A stretch of 64,000 nt of DNA, taken from positions 1 to 64,000 of the forward strand of contig NZ_WLCM01000022.1 of the NCBI RefSeq assembly GCF_013317235.1, in the 5' to 3' direction. Of the stretch, positions 24,506-33,301 are shown one piece after another (the stretch's first letter is position 1; every line of letters starts with the position of its first letter). The stretch is from Leisingera sp. ANG59. Its GTDB lineage: Bacteria > Pseudomonadota > Alphaproteobacteria > Rhodobacterales > Rhodobacteraceae. Made by a program: the position numbers and the translations under genes. The notes beneath the pieces were generated by a model, which worked only from the letters and a program-made list of their open reading frames with translations, had not been told where the DNA came from and ran no database searches.

Positions 24506-25585
24506 TCAGGCGAGCGGGATCAGGTGATTGTCCCAGGCCAGATCCGCGCGGTGCAGAAGATGTTGGGTGGATTCCGAGATGGCTATGAAATGGCCGGCGC
24601 CGGTGCTGGCCATAAAGCCGTCGGCGGAAGGCGCCAAGCCGCAGACGTCTCCAATCCTGTGTTCCTGCAACAGAGCACCGCTGACCGTGTCCATCACCTG
24701 CAGCACCCCGCCGCGCGGCGAGGTGACGCCGATCTGGCCGCCGTCGTCGGAAAAGGCAACCGAGCCGCCATAGCCCTGCATGTTCAGCACCCGCGCGTCA
24801 TCCTCGGCCAGCAAACGCGGCACGCCGCCGGGAGTGTGCAGGCCGGCGGTGGGAACCTGTTCGCCCGTATCGCCCTGCCATTGCATGGCGAAACCAACGG
24901 TGCCGTCGGCACGCATTGACAGGTGGCGGATTGAGTTCAGATGCAGGTCCTGCGGCAGTTCCATCTGCTCTTCCAGCGTACCGTCCGGGTTCAGGTAGCT
25001 GAGGTTGGGGCGCATGTCGGGCAGGTTCAGCTTGGCGCGGCCGCTGTCGGGGTGGGTCTCGATGCCGCCATTGGCGATTACCAGCCCCGGTTTGTCGCGG
25101 CGCAGAAGCATGTCATGCGGGCCGATGCCGCCGGAGGAGAAGGCATCAATGCGCCGGTAGCCGTCTGCGGCGTGCCAGACGCCAACAATGCCGCGGGCGT
25201 TTTCATAGTCGTTTTCGGTGGTGAACAGGCGGCTGCCGTCCGGCGAAAAAGTGCCGTGACCATAGAAATGGTGGCCCGGGGGCGGTTCCAGCCGGGCGAG
25301 GGCGGCGCCGGAACGGCAGTCGATCACATCGGCAAAGCGGCCCGGGCGGCGGGCGAAGGCGACGGCCTCCGGGCGGGTGGGATGCGCCGCTGCCGCGTGG
25401 CCGCGTCCGGGCAAGGGATGGCGGAACAGGATCCCGCCCGTTTCAGTTAGGCCTGCCAGCAGGAAGGCGCCGCTGGTGTCTTTGCCGGCCGATAGGAAGG
25501 CCGGGCTGCCCGCCGCGGCCCAGCTGGCCTGCGGCGCGAGGGCAGAGGCCATCAGGCCTGCCAGAAATCCGCGGCGGGAGGTCAT
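24506..25585 (-). CDS. DUF1513 periplasmic beta-propeller-like protein, Tat-exported
   Basis: A 359-residue protein starting MTSRRGFLAGLMASALAPQ, a Tat-type leader with the twin arginine at residues 4-5 and cleavage expected near SWAAA. The body has repeated short blades (GTFSPDGSRLFTTEND, SVAFSDDGGQIGVTSPRGG), consistent with a WD40/YVTN-like propeller (DUF1513). It is the last gene of a unit with an imelysin and a dihaem DUF1111 protein. These co-occur in iron-related clusters, so a periplasmic iron-handling role is inferred; its biochemical activity is unknown. Confidence 0.85.
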   Translation of the reverse strand: MTSRRGFLAGLMASALAPQASWAAAGSPAFLSAGKDTSGAFLLAGLTETGGILFRHPLPGRGHAAAAHPTRPEAVAFARRPGRFADVIDCRSGAALARLEPPPGHHFYGHGTFSPDGSRLFTTENDYENARGIVGVWHAADGYRRIDAFSSGGIGPHDMLLRRDKPGLVIANGGIETHPDSGRAKLNLPDMRPNLSYLNPDGTLEEQMELPQDLHLNSIRHLSMRADGTVGFAMQWQGDTGEQVPTAGLHTPGGVPRLLAEDDARVLNMQGYGGSVAFSDDGGQIGVTSPRGGVLQVMDTVSGALLQEHRIGDVCGLAPSADGFMASTGAGHFIAISESTQHLLHRADLAWDNHLIPLA

Positions 25586-25600
25586 GCGGGGTCCTTTCCG

Positions 25601-26596
25601 TCAGTCGCCGTCGAGCGAATTGAAACCTGCCGCCACGCCTAGGGCCGGGCCAAGGCGTTGAGTGGCAAGCGCGCGCAAATCCTTCACCTGCTGGCGCAGG
25701 GCCTCGATCCGGATGCGGGCGGCGGGCACTGCAACGCCGGCAAAAACCGGGTCCTCCAGTGTTTCAGCGCGTTGGCGGACGTTTTCAAACCCGCGGGCGA
25801 GGTCTGCCTTAAGTGCTGCATTGCCGTGCGCCAAGGCGAGCGCCAGCGGCTCCATTGCGTTCAGCGACACCAGCACATGGCGCAGGCTGCGCCCCGACCG
25901 CCGGGCCTCGGCACGGTTGGGGCGGGGAGTGTCAAAGGTGCCCAGTGGGCGGCCCAGGCGCATGTCATCCAGCACCTGCAGTCCGGTGGCCAGCGCCTTT
26001 AGCAGTTCCTGGTTGATTTCCGGCTCGCTGCGGTAGCGGGCGGCGGGTTTGCGCATTTCGGCGGCGTAGTTTTCCTTCCAGTCCGTGGCAATGGCCTGTG
26101 CGGTGGCTGCGATATCTTTGCTGATGGCGCGGGTCAGGGCGCAGCGGTAGTCCGCGTTGCCGTCTTTGGAGAGGCTGGGGTCGTAAAGCAGGTACTCCAG
26201 CGCATAAAATCCGCGGGCGGCGATGGAGTAGCTGGCGAAACCCGCCGGGTCGCTGATGCCTGTGTCCTCGCTTTGAATCAGATGGCCAAGCACCTTGGGA
26301 GTCTTGCCGCGGGTGTCGGGCCAGAAAGCCAGCGCAAAGGCGCGGCTGTCCTTTTCCGTCGGTCCGAAGCGGTAGTGGCTGGCGGCGATCCAGGCGTCGA
26401 AGGCTTCGCCGTAGGCTGTGCGGAGGGTTTCGGATCGCGGGTTGCAATCTTCATTGGCAGCGTGCTCCAGGGCTGCGGCGTCCAGTGCCAGTTCCTCAAA
26501 CGCAGGGACGATTAGCTGATCGGTAATATTTCTGGACATCTCGGAAGCCGCGGCGGGGCTGGCAAGGAGGGCGAGGGTCAGGGCAAAGGCGCGCAT
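25601..26596 (-). CDS. Imelysin-family periplasmic protein (motif His replaced by Tyr)
   Basis: A 331-residue protein with a Sec signal peptide ([18 protein letters not shown]) and an imelysin/EfeO-type all-helical fold. The usual GxHxxE motif appears as GFYALEYLLYD, with Tyr instead of His. This second imelysin may therefore bind metal differently or not at all. The ATG at 26596 overlaps the DUF1111 stop by 1 base (TGATG), indicating coupling. A long in-frame extension upstream lies inside the DUF1111 gene and is rejected. Confidence 0.87.
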   Translation of the reverse strand: MRAFALTLALLASPAAASEMSRNITDQLIVPAFEELALDAAALEHAANEDCNPRSETLRTAYGEAFDAWIAASHYRFGPTEKDSRAFALAFWPDTRGKTPKVLGHLIQSEDTGISDPAGFASYSIAARGFYALEYLLYDPSLSKDGNADYRCALTRAISKDIAATAQAIATDWKENYAAEMRKPAARYRSEPEINQELLKALATGLQVLDDMRLGRPLGTFDTPRPNRAEARRSGRSLRHVLVSLNAMEPLALALAHGNAALKADLARGFENVRQRAETLEDPVFAGVAVPAARIRIEALRQQVKDLRALATQRLGPALGVAAGFNSLDGD

Positions 26597-28158
26597 CAAA
26601 GGCTCTCCAGGAAGGTGATGAGGGCGGCGCGGTCCGCCGGCCTCAGTCCGGTCACTTTGTTCTTTGCGGCCTCCGCCTCGCCGCCGTGCCAAAGGATGGC
26701 CTCCAGCAGAGTGCGGGCGCGGCCGTCGTGCAGGAAAGTGGCGCGGGGCGAAACCTGCTGCGTCAGGCCGATGCCCCAGAGCGGTGCCGTGCGCCATTCG
26801 CGGCCCGTCGCGCGGCCTTCAGGGCGGTAGTCTGCCAGGCCCTCGCCCATGTCGTGCAGCAGCAGGTCGCTGTAGGGCCAGGTCAGCTGGAAGCTCTGCT
26901 CGGGCCGGTCTTGCAGCCGGTGGGTCACGAATTTCGGCACGTGGCAGGCTGCGCAGCCGCTGTCATAGAACACCTGCTTGCCGCGCAGTACCTGCACATC
27001 ACCGGTGTCGCGCCGCGCGGGCACGCCGAGGTTGCGGCTGTAAAAGGTGACCAGATCCATATTGGGCTGGTCTATCTCGGTTTCACGGGAATCTCCGCCG
27101 CCATGCGGGGCGGCCTGGCAGGCAGTCTGCAAATCCGTGCACTCACCTGCATGGGCGGGGAAGAGCGGGGTGGAGATGCCGATGTCGCCGGAAAACGCCC
27201 CTGCGGATTGCTCATGCACGGTTGGCGTGCCGGCCTTCAGTCCGAAGCGGCCCGGCATGATTTGGCCGAACTCCCGCGACCACACCAGATTGGCGCGGCC
27301 GGAAATGCCGTCGCCGTCAGCGTCGTGCTCATCCGCATGGGCCAGGATATCGGCGGCCGGGATCGCCTCCAGCAGGCCGAGGCCGATCATTGGCGGCGCA
27401 ACGCGGGGGGAGAGCATGGCGCCGTCTGCCAGCGGGCCGTAGCCGAGGCTGGCGGCGGTATAGCCGGGGCGCCGCAGGGTGGCGGTCTCACCGCCGTTCA
27501 GGGCGACCTCGAATTCCTCGTAGTCCACCTGCAGCCTGTACTCCGGTGCAAGGCCGGGGGCGGAGAAATTCTGCAGCTGGTGGCCGTAGTTCGGGTCAGG
27601 CGCGGTGCCGATGTAGTCCTTGATGTTCTGCAGCTCAGGCGGCACCGGGCCGGGCACGGAAATCCGCAGGAACATGCTTGCCGAACTATAGTCCGGCTGC
27701 TCCGGCACATGGCCGCGGCCATCCTTCAGGTGGCAGCGCTGGCAGGAGCGGGCGTTATACAGCGGGCCGAGCCCGTCGGAGGCCTTGGTAGAGGCGGGCG
27801 AAAACACCCAGATCTTCTTGAACAGCCCGTTGCCGAGCTTGAATTCCAGCTCCTGTTCGAAAGAGAGATTGGCGGAATGCTGGGAAAACGCCTCTTCATC
27901 CAGGCGGGCGCGCACGGTGGCGGCGCCTGCCGGCAGGTCTTCATAGGGCTCAGGCGCGGAGAAATCCGTGGCGGGGGCTGTCACCAACCCGATCCGGGCG
28001 CGTTCTGCATCGGTGCGGGGAAGGGGGGAGAGGTGCGGCTCTGCCTGGTACCGGCTGGCCAGATCCAGCGCCGCAAGGGGCGTGGCCGCCGCAAGCGCGG
28101 CAGCCAGAGTCAGTTTAATCGTCAACCTCTTCCATCTTGGTGGCGTTGTGCTGGGCAT
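26596..28158 (-). CDS. Dihaem c-type cytochrome / thiol oxidoreductase-like protein (DUF1111)
   Basis: About 520 residues; a di-haem oxidoreductase of the DUF1111 family. The leader is [15 protein letters not shown] then a hydrophobic stretch ending near LAALDLA. Two haem c sites are visible: CQRCH near residue 139 and CAACH near 402. The MauG-related fold suggests periplasmic redox chemistry, here possibly Fe(III)/Fe(II) cycling for the imelysin partners (inference). The start is uncertain. ATG 28158 overlaps bfr by 44 bp; TTG 28125, after GGAAGAGG, would overlap by 11 bp and still leave a signal peptide. Confidence 0.85.
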   Translation of the reverse strand: MPSTTPPRWKRLTIKLTLAAALAAATPLAALDLASRYQAEPHLSPLPRTDAERARIGLVTAPATDFSAPEPYEDLPAGAATVRARLDEEAFSQHSANLSFEQELEFKLGNGLFKKIWVFSPASTKASDGLGPLYNARSCQRCHLKDGRGHVPEQPDYSSASMFLRISVPGPVPPELQNIKDYIGTAPDPNYGHQLQNFSAPGLAPEYRLQVDYEEFEVALNGGETATLRRPGYTAASLGYGPLADGAMLSPRVAPPMIGLGLLEAIPAADILAHADEHDADGDGISGRANLVWSREFGQIMPGRFGLKAGTPTVHEQSAGAFSGDIGISTPLFPAHAGECTDLQTACQAAPHGGGDSRETEIDQPNMDLVTFYSRNLGVPARRDTGDVQVLRGKQVFYDSGCAACHVPKFVTHRLQDRPEQSFQLTWPYSDLLLHDMGEGLADYRPEGRATGREWRTAPLWGIGLTQQVSPRATFLHDGRARTLLEAILWHGGEAEAAKNKVTGLRPADRAALITFLESL

Positions 28159-28603
28159 AGTTTTCGGCACCGATCCGGTCGTGCAGTTCAAGCTGCGTTT
28201 CGAGGAAATCGATATGGCCTTCTTCGTCCGCCATCAGGTCTTCAAACAGCTTCTGGGTGACGTAGTCGCCTGCCTTGTTGCAGGCGTCCCGGGCTTCCTT
28301 GTAAAGCGCGCGGGCATCCACTTCGGCGGCAAGGTCGCATTCGAGGGTTTCTTTGGGCGTCTGGCCGATCCGCAGCGGGTCAAGCTTTTGCAGGTTCGGG
28401 TGGCCGCCCAGGAACAAAATCCTTTCAATCAATTTATCCGCGTGCTGCATCTCCTCGATGCTTTCCTCGCGGCTTTTCTTGGCCATGCTGCCCAGGCCCC
28501 AATCTTCCTGCATCCGGTAGTGCAGCCAATACTGGCTGACGGCCGTCAGCTCATGGCGCAGCGCTTTGTTGAGATAGTCGATAACCTTGGCGTCGCCCTT
28601 CAT
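28115..28603 (-). CDS. bfr: Bacterioferritin
   Basis: A 162-residue, 24-mer iron-storage protein. Ferroxidase ligands are recognisable: Glu18 region ([14 protein letters not shown]), Glu51/His54 with haem-ligating Met52 in [14 protein letters not shown], and Glu127/His130 in [14 protein letters not shown]. It oxidises Fe(II) and stores it as a ferric mineral. The ATG at 28603 has a strong GGGAGG seven bases upstream, which lies inside the bfd coding region. The bfr 3' end overlaps the possible DUF1111 starts, so the iron genes are tightly packed. Confidence 0.95.
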   Translation of the reverse strand: MKGDAKVIDYLNKALRHELTAVSQYWLHYRMQEDWGLGSMAKKSREESIEEMQHADKLIERILFLGGHPNLQKLDPLRIGQTPKETLECDLAAEVDARALYKEARDACNKAGDYVTQKLFEDLMADEEGHIDFLETQLELHDRIGAENYAQHNATKMEEVDD

Positions 28604-28844
28604 TATTTTCCTCCCGAATTGATCCTGCGCGTAAATTCGCAAGCTGCGCAGGTACTTCCAGCTTACTGCTGGAACGCATCGTGTCGAGGAAAAGGGGCAT
28701 GCAGCCGCCGCAATCGGCGGATTTTCCCAGCGCGTGATAGATCTTGCCGGGAGTGATTATCGTTTCAGGATCGGCGCTTCGCATCCAGTCGATGGCTGCG
28801 AGGATGTCGTGGTCCGAGATCTGTGTGCAGTGGCAAACGATCAT
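28551..28844 (-). CDS. bfd: Bacterioferritin-associated ferredoxin with extended C terminus
   Basis: A 97-residue protein whose first ~60 residues are Bfd. The four [2Fe-2S] ligands are Cys4, Cys6, Cys45 and Cys48 (IVCHCTQ...[11 protein letters not shown]). Bfd reduces the ferric core of bacterioferritin to release iron. The usual Bfd is about 64 residues; this one continues for ~30 more that overlap the bfr start by 53 bp in another frame. The tail is probably a consequence of the overlapping arrangement. ATG at 28844 is the only good start. Confidence 0.9.
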   Translation of the reverse strand: MIVCHCTQISDHDILAAIDWMRSADPETIITPGKIYHALGKSADCGGCMPLFLDTMRSSSKLEVPAQLANLRAGSIREENNEGRRQGYRLSQQSAAP

Positions 28845-28979
28845 GCTGCTCGCGTCCTAGCCCGGTGGCGCAAATGGCCAAGTGATTCCGTTGGGAAATA
28901 TATCCGACAAAATTACTGAGGATTCAAGGGGGATCCAGAGTGAAACACTAGGGTATTGACGGGTGTTCGCTGCACGCAG

Positions 28980-29008
28980 AAAAGGGCCGCGGGAATAGCG
29001 GCCCTTTT
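28980..29008. terminator. Bidirectional terminator after irpA-like imelysin
   Basis: AAAAGGGCCGC (28980-28990) pairs with GCGGCCCTTTT (28998-29008), an 11-bp stem whose outer A/T pairs supply the U-run. It lies 28 bp beyond the stop of the 423-residue imelysin and separates that unit from bfd-bfr. Confidence 0.8.
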
Positions 29009-29036
29009 CAGATGTGTTGCCATTCGCCGGAATGGC

Positions 29037-30308
29037 TTAATTGAAGACTGCCGAGGGGTTGTCGAGGCTGTCGGAGCCTTCGATGGCCACGCCGTCCAGC
29101 TTCAGGGCAGAGACCACACGCTCGATCGAGCGGGTCTGGTCAATCAGCCCGTTGACGCCGCCCATCACCAGCGCCTCGCCGGCTGTGTTGCCCTGCGCCA
29201 GCATCTGGTCGTAGGAGAGGCCTGCCTCAGCCGCAGTCTTAATGCGGCCGAGCGCCAGCATGGTGGTGGACAGCTTGCCGCGCATCTCGGCGTCCAGATC
29301 CGCGTCCTTGGCGGCCACCAGATCGGACAGCGACGGGCCGGACACCAGCGCGCCGTTCACCCGGACGTATTCGCCCAGATAGACGTTCTGCACGCCCAGA
29401 CCGTCGTAATAGTGGCTGTTGTGGGTGTTGTCGGAGAAGCAGTCGTGCTCTTCTTCCGGATCGTTCAGCATCAGGCCCAGGCGCATCCGCTCACCTGCCT
29501 GCTCGCCATAAGACAGCGAGCCCATGCCGGTCAGCATGGCGGTGATGCCTGCGTCCTCATCCGCCAGCAGCGCGGTGCGGGCTTCGCCTTCGGCGCCCCA
29601 CTGGGCGGTGATCCACTCCAGGTCGGAGATCAGCAGATCGGTCGCCGCCTGCAGGTACTCGCTGCGGCGGTCGCAGTTGCCGCCGGTGCAGGCGTCGCCC
29701 TGGGCATAATCGGTCCAGGGACGGTCGCCCGCGCCGCGCTCGGTGCCCTTCAGGTCCTGGCCCCACAGCAGAAATTCGATGGCGTGGTAACCGGTGGCCA
29801 CGTTCGCTTCGGCCCCGTCGGCTTCATGCAGGGCGCCTTCCAGCAGTTCCGGTGTGATCTTGGCGGCGTCGATGACCTTGCCTGACAGCTCAAAACTGGG
29901 ATTTGCGATTACGTTCAGCGCCGCCAGGGTGTTTTCGTCGCTCGGGCCGCCATAGGAGGCATCGACATAGTCAATCAAGCCCTCGTCCAGCGGCCAGGCG
30001 TTCACCTTGCCCTCCCAGTCGTCGACGATGGCATTGCCAAAGCGGAACACTTCGGACTGCTGGTATGGGACGCGAGCCGAGATCCAGGCGGCGCGGGCGG
30101 CTTCCAGGTTTTCCGCCGACGGGTGTGCAACCAGCGCATCGACAGCGGACTTCAGCACCTGTGCGGTGGCCAGGCTGTCCTGGTATTTGGCTTCGGCGAT
30201 ATTTGCGTAGTTGGTCAGCACCGCGGCCTTGTCAGCGGCCAGGGCAGCAGTGGAGCCAACGGCGAGACCGGCGAGGGCAGTGCTCGCGAGAAAGACAGGT
30301 TTCATCAT
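29037..30308 (-). CDS. Imelysin-family iron-regulated periplasmic protein (IrpA-like)
   Basis: A 423-residue secreted protein. The signal peptide MMKPVFLASTALAGLAVGSTAALAA is followed by an imelysin domain with the intact GxHxxE motif in ATGYHAIEFLLWG (near residues 167-179). Conserved blocks ARAAWISARVPYQQSEVFRF and SHYYDGLGVQNVYLGEYV match the IrpA subgroup. Such proteins bind iron in the periplasm or at the envelope. ATG at 30305 is an alternative start one codon in. It is the last gene of the small ORF-hemP-Cys-rich unit, 25 bp after the preceding stop. Confidence 0.9.
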   Translation of the reverse strand: MMKPVFLASTALAGLAVGSTAALAADKAAVLTNYANIAEAKYQDSLATAQVLKSAVDALVAHPSAENLEAARAAWISARVPYQQSEVFRFGNAIVDDWEGKVNAWPLDEGLIDYVDASYGGPSDENTLAALNVIANPSFELSGKVIDAAKITPELLEGALHEADGAEANVATGYHAIEFLLWGQDLKGTERGAGDRPWTDYAQGDACTGGNCDRRSEYLQAATDLLISDLEWITAQWGAEGEARTALLADEDAGITAMLTGMGSLSYGEQAGERMRLGLMLNDPEEEHDCFSDNTHNSHYYDGLGVQNVYLGEYVRVNGALVSGPSLSDLVAAKDADLDAEMRGKLSTTMLALGRIKTAAEAGLSYDQMLAQGNTAGEALVMGGVNGLIDQTRSIERVVSALKLDGVAIEGSDSLDNPSAVFN

Positions 30309-30333
30309 CTAAATCCTTGGGTTCGATATATGG

Positions 30334-30813
30334 TCAATGGAGTGTGGCGGAGCTCGGACGGGCCGGCTGCACAGGCGGCTGCAGTCCCATGATCTGCTGC
30401 ATCAGCAGGCCGCAGTCAGAGGCAAGCTGTGCCAGTTCCGGCGCTTTTCTCGGCGTGACGATCAGCGAAGCAAGCACATTGGCGTCGTCCTGCTGGCCTT
30501 CCGCGGCAGAGGCCAGCAGGTTGGCAAAGCAGTTTTCATCCGCACCCAGGCATTTGCAGGTCATGCCGTGGCGCACCAGCGGGCGGCGGCCGTGGGCGGC
30601 GCAGAAATTGCACAGGTAGCCAAAGGCCTCAAAGGCGGCTTCGGCCAGGTCCGGGCCGAAGTTCACCTCGAAGTCACGGCGCATCTGCTCGCGGGTCTCC
30701 TCGCCGGAGAACCAGTGGCGCAGGTAGATCACCGCGCCGGCCTCCAGCGGCGGCAGTTCCGACAGGGTGCCGACGGTCACGCCGCCGCGGGGATGGGGGG
30801 CAGTGCCGCTCAT
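30334..30813 (-). CDS. Conserved Cys-rich protein of unknown function downstream of hemP
   Basis: A 159-residue cytoplasmic-looking protein I do not recognise as a named family. Its centre has a cysteine pattern suggestive of metal or Fe-S binding: CNFC, then CKCLGADENC about 20 residues later, with His in AAHGRRP and VRHGMT between. There is no signal peptide or membrane segment. It overlaps hemP by 4 bp and is 25 bp upstream of the imelysin, so it belongs to an iron/haem operon. A role in iron sensing, Fe-S transfer or haem handling is only inferred. Confidence 0.75.
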   Translation of the reverse strand: MSGTAPHPRGGVTVGTLSELPPLEAGAVIYLRHWFSGEETREQMRRDFEVNFGPDLAEAAFEAFGYLCNFCAAHGRRPLVRHGMTCKCLGADENCFANLLASAAEGQQDDANVLASLIVTPRKAPELAQLASDCGLLMQQIMGLQPPVQPARPSSATLH

Positions 30814-30980
30814 TTGGTCAGGATCAGCTTGCCCGCGCGGGTGATGCGCAGCGAATAAATCTGCCCGTTCAACAGGATGCGGGCCTGTGTGCCGCCACGG
30901 GTCAGGTCCTCGGCGTGATAGGTCGGGAATACCTCGGCGGTTGCCTCAGTGGGGACGGGTTTGGAAGTAATCTGGTTCAT
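30810..30980 (-). CDS. hemP: Hemin uptake protein HemP
   Basis: A 56-residue HemP/HmuP protein. The C-terminal core carries the hallmark GGTQARILLNGQIYSLRITR followed by AGKLILTK. HemP members are small, iron-regulated and linked to hemin utilisation, in some bacteria as activators of haem-receptor genes. The ATG at 30980 overlaps the stop of an upstream 55-codon frame (ATGA) and its own stop overlaps the next start by 4 bp. No haem receptor or ABC transporter genes are in the window. Confidence 0.9.
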   Translation of the reverse strand: MNQITSKPVPTEATAEVFPTYHAEDLTRGGTQARILLNGQIYSLRITRAGKLILTK

Positions 30981-31144
30981 GACGTGCGCCCATCGCTGAA
31001 TTCCGCCCTGTCCAGAAGCCATTCCAGACAAAAACCGGACAGTGCGCCGGATGGCGCGAAGACCTGCGGCCACAGCTGGCGCATGTCCTCGGATTCCGGT
31101 TCCTTGATCTCGGGGCCGCTGGGGCGGCGCGCACTGGTCGGCAT
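30977..31144 (-). CDS. Possible 55-residue small protein translationally coupled to hemP
   Basis: An ATG at 31144 opens a 55-codon frame that ends in TGA overlapping the hemP ATG by 4 bp, as other genes of this region do. The product has a charged N-terminal half (SGPEIKEPESEDMRQ) and a more hydrophobic C-terminal half (FAPSGALSGFCLEWLLDRA). It resembles no family I recognise, and the Shine-Dalgarno is weak. Support is the exact ATGA coupling and protein-like composition. Confidence 0.5.
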   Translation of the reverse strand: MPTSARRPSGPEIKEPESEDMRQLWPQVFAPSGALSGFCLEWLLDRAEFSDGRTS

Positions 31145-31214
31145 GGGGGCGATCTCGGTTGATTGAATGTCACTCGGGCTCGCCCGATCCGAGTCAGGCT
31201 GGCTGGAATGCCCA

Positions 31215-31265
31215 ATACCTGATTTATTTACTCACCTATGTCAATCCGAGTTTTTTAGTCGGAAT
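31215..31265 (-). promoter_or_regulatory. Candidate promoter/operator for the hemP unit
   Basis: The gene-free stretch 31145-31348 is AT-rich around here. Minus-strand TTGACA (31239-31244) lies directly beside the dyad TCCGA-N9-TCGGA (31245-31263). A weak -10 would fall near 31215-31221. An iron-responsive repressor site is plausible but does not match a consensus I can name. Confidence 0.35.
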
Positions 31266-31348
31266 TATTTTTTGCGCAGCGGCAAGGGGATGGCATAAGA
31301 AAAGGCCGCCCCGAGGGACGGCCTTGGCTTGGGGCGGCAGTTGGAGTT

Positions 31349-33067
31349 TCAGGCGCGGGTGCCGGAAAACCGCGCCTGCCACTCTTCGCGCTGTTCGTCG
31401 GTGATCTTGGCGAACATCACTTCCGGCACGGTGAACCCGTGGCCCGCGGGCAGGCCAGACAGAGCGGCGGCCACGTCTTCCGGCCAGCTGCGGTCGTCTG
31501 AGTTCAGCGCTGCCATCAGAGTTCCCGATGCATGCGGGATGAACGGTGCCGACAGCACTGCGTAAAGGCGGATCAGGTTCAGGCCCAGGCGCACCTGTGC
31601 GGCGGCGCGCTCGGGGTCTTCCTTGAACACCGACCAGGGCGCCGCGGACTGCAGGTATTCGTTGCCGGCCACCCAGATCGCCCGCAGCTCCTGCGCCGAT
31701 TTGCGCACCTCCATTGCCTCCATGTGGCCCTCATAGGCGCGGATGCGGGTGGTGAGCTCGTCGATCAGCGCCAACTCCTGCGGCCCGTATTCGCCGCCTG
31801 CCGGAACCTCCTCGCCGAACTTGGAGCGGCAGAACTTGGTAATGCGGCTGACGAAGTTGCCCAGAACGTCGGCCAGATCCTTGTTCACCGACTGCTGGAA
31901 GTTCTCCCAGGTGAATTCGGAGTCGGAGCTTTCCGGCGCGTGGCTCAGCAGCCACCAGCGCCAGTAATCAGCCGGCAGGATCTCCAGTGCCTGGTCCATG
32001 AAGACGCCGCGGCCCTGGCTGGTAGAGAACTGGCCGCCGTCATAGTTCAGGTAGTTGAAGGACTTCAGGTGGTCGACCATCTTCCACGGCTCGCCCGAGC
32101 CAAGGATGGTGGCCGGGAACGACAGGGTGTGGAAAGGCACGTTGTCCTTGCCCATGAACTGGACGTATTTCACGTCTTCGGCGCCCTTGTCGGTGCGCCA
32201 CCAGCGCTGCCAGTCGGCGTCTGTCTTGCCGTGTTTTTCGGTCCATTCGCCGGCGGCGGCAATATATTCGATCGGCGCGTCGAACCAGACATAGAAGACC
32301 TTGCCCTCCATGCCCGGCCAGTCCTCGCCGCCCTTCTTGACCGGCACGCCCCAGTCCAGGTCACGGGTGATGCCGCGGTCCTGCAGCCCGTCGCCGTCAT
32401 GAAGCCATTTCTTGGCGATGGAGGTGGTCAGCACCGGCCAGTCTTTCTTGGTGTCGATCCACGCATCCAGCTGATCGCGCATCGCGGATTGGCGCAGGAA
32501 CAGGTGCTTGGTCTCGCGCACTTCCAGGTCAGTGGAGCCGGAGATGGCGGAGCGCGGGTTGATCAGGTCGGTGGGGTCCAGCTGCTTGGTGCATTCCTCG
32601 CACTGGTCGCCGCGCGCCTTCTCATAGCCGCAGTTGGGGCATGTGCCCTCGATATAGCGGTCCGGCAGGAACCGGCCGTCCGCGTTGGAGTAAACCTGCT
32701 TTTCGCTGACTTCCGAAATCAGCCCGGCCTCGGCCAGCTTGCCGGCGAAATGCTGGGTCAGCGCATGGTTCTGCGGGCTGGAGGAACGGCCGTAATGGTC
32801 GAACGAAAGGCCGAAGCGCTGCGCGATATCGGTCTGCACCTCGTGCATTTCGGCGCAATACTCCGCCACTGGCTTGCCCGCTTTGGCGGCAGCCAGTTCG
32901 GCCGGCGTTCCGTGTTCATCGGTGGCGCACAGGAACATCACCTCATTCCCGCGGCCCCGGTTGTAGCGGGCGTAAAGATCTGCCGGCAACTGGCTGCCCA
33001 CCAGGTTGCCCAGATGCTTGATCCCGTTGATGTAGGGAAGCGCCGAAGTAATCAGAATGCGTGCCAT
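31349..33067 (-). CDS. metG: Methionyl-tRNA synthetase
   Basis: A 572-residue class I synthetase that charges tRNA-Met. [20 protein letters not shown] carries the HIGH-type motif (HLGN). A zinc knuckle CPNC...CEEC lies near residues 145-160. The region where KMSKS normally lies reads [10 protein letters not shown], with both lysines absent. The C-terminal anticodon-binding helices follow, and there is no EMAP-like tRNA-binding tail. The start MARILITS at 33067 is the family N terminus; an ATG three codons upstream (33076) is possible. Confidence 0.95.
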   Translation of the reverse strand: MARILITSALPYINGIKHLGNLVGSQLPADLYARYNRGRGNEVMFLCATDEHGTPAELAAAKAGKPVAEYCAEMHEVQTDIAQRFGLSFDHYGRSSSPQNHALTQHFAGKLAEAGLISEVSEKQVYSNADGRFLPDRYIEGTCPNCGYEKARGDQCEECTKQLDPTDLINPRSAISGSTDLEVRETKHLFLRQSAMRDQLDAWIDTKKDWPVLTTSIAKKWLHDGDGLQDRGITRDLDWGVPVKKGGEDWPGMEGKVFYVWFDAPIEYIAAAGEWTEKHGKTDADWQRWWRTDKGAEDVKYVQFMGKDNVPFHTLSFPATILGSGEPWKMVDHLKSFNYLNYDGGQFSTSQGRGVFMDQALEILPADYWRWWLLSHAPESSDSEFTWENFQQSVNKDLADVLGNFVSRITKFCRSKFGEEVPAGGEYGPQELALIDELTTRIRAYEGHMEAMEVRKSAQELRAIWVAGNEYLQSAAPWSVFKEDPERAAAQVRLGLNLIRLYAVLSAPFIPHASGTLMAALNSDDRSWPEDVAAALSGLPAGHGFTVPEVMFAKITDEQREEWQARFSGTRA

Positions 33068-33231
33068 GCCATCCATCCAGGTAATACGTCAAAGGCCCGT
33101 CTAGCGCATGGCGCGGGCGGCGGAAACCCCGGCTGCAGCATTCAGCAGAAATTAGAGGGCTGCGCATAGTTCGGGCTTGATCTGCGAAACGGGGTGACGC
33201 ACTCAGGAGTTGTGTATCTCTATCTTAAACC

Positions 33232-33260
33232 CTTGAAAGCTCACAAGGGCGTTACCATAT
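33232..33260 (+). promoter_or_regulatory. Candidate heat-shock (RpoH-type) promoter for the YqiJ/flotillin operon
   Basis: CTTGAA (33232-33237), a 17-bp spacer and CCATAT (33255-33260) resemble the RpoH consensus. They lie about 40 bp upstream of the GTG start. A CCCTTG/CAAGGG dyad overlaps the -35 element. Confidence 0.35.
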
Positions 33261-33301
33261 TGCTTGTATACCACGGCATACATTAATGGGGCATTCCATC
33301 G

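Noticed and set aside
31159-31404. An 81-codon plus-strand frame between hemP and metG
   Set aside because: It runs into the 3' end of metG antisense, has no ribosome site and no family resemblance.
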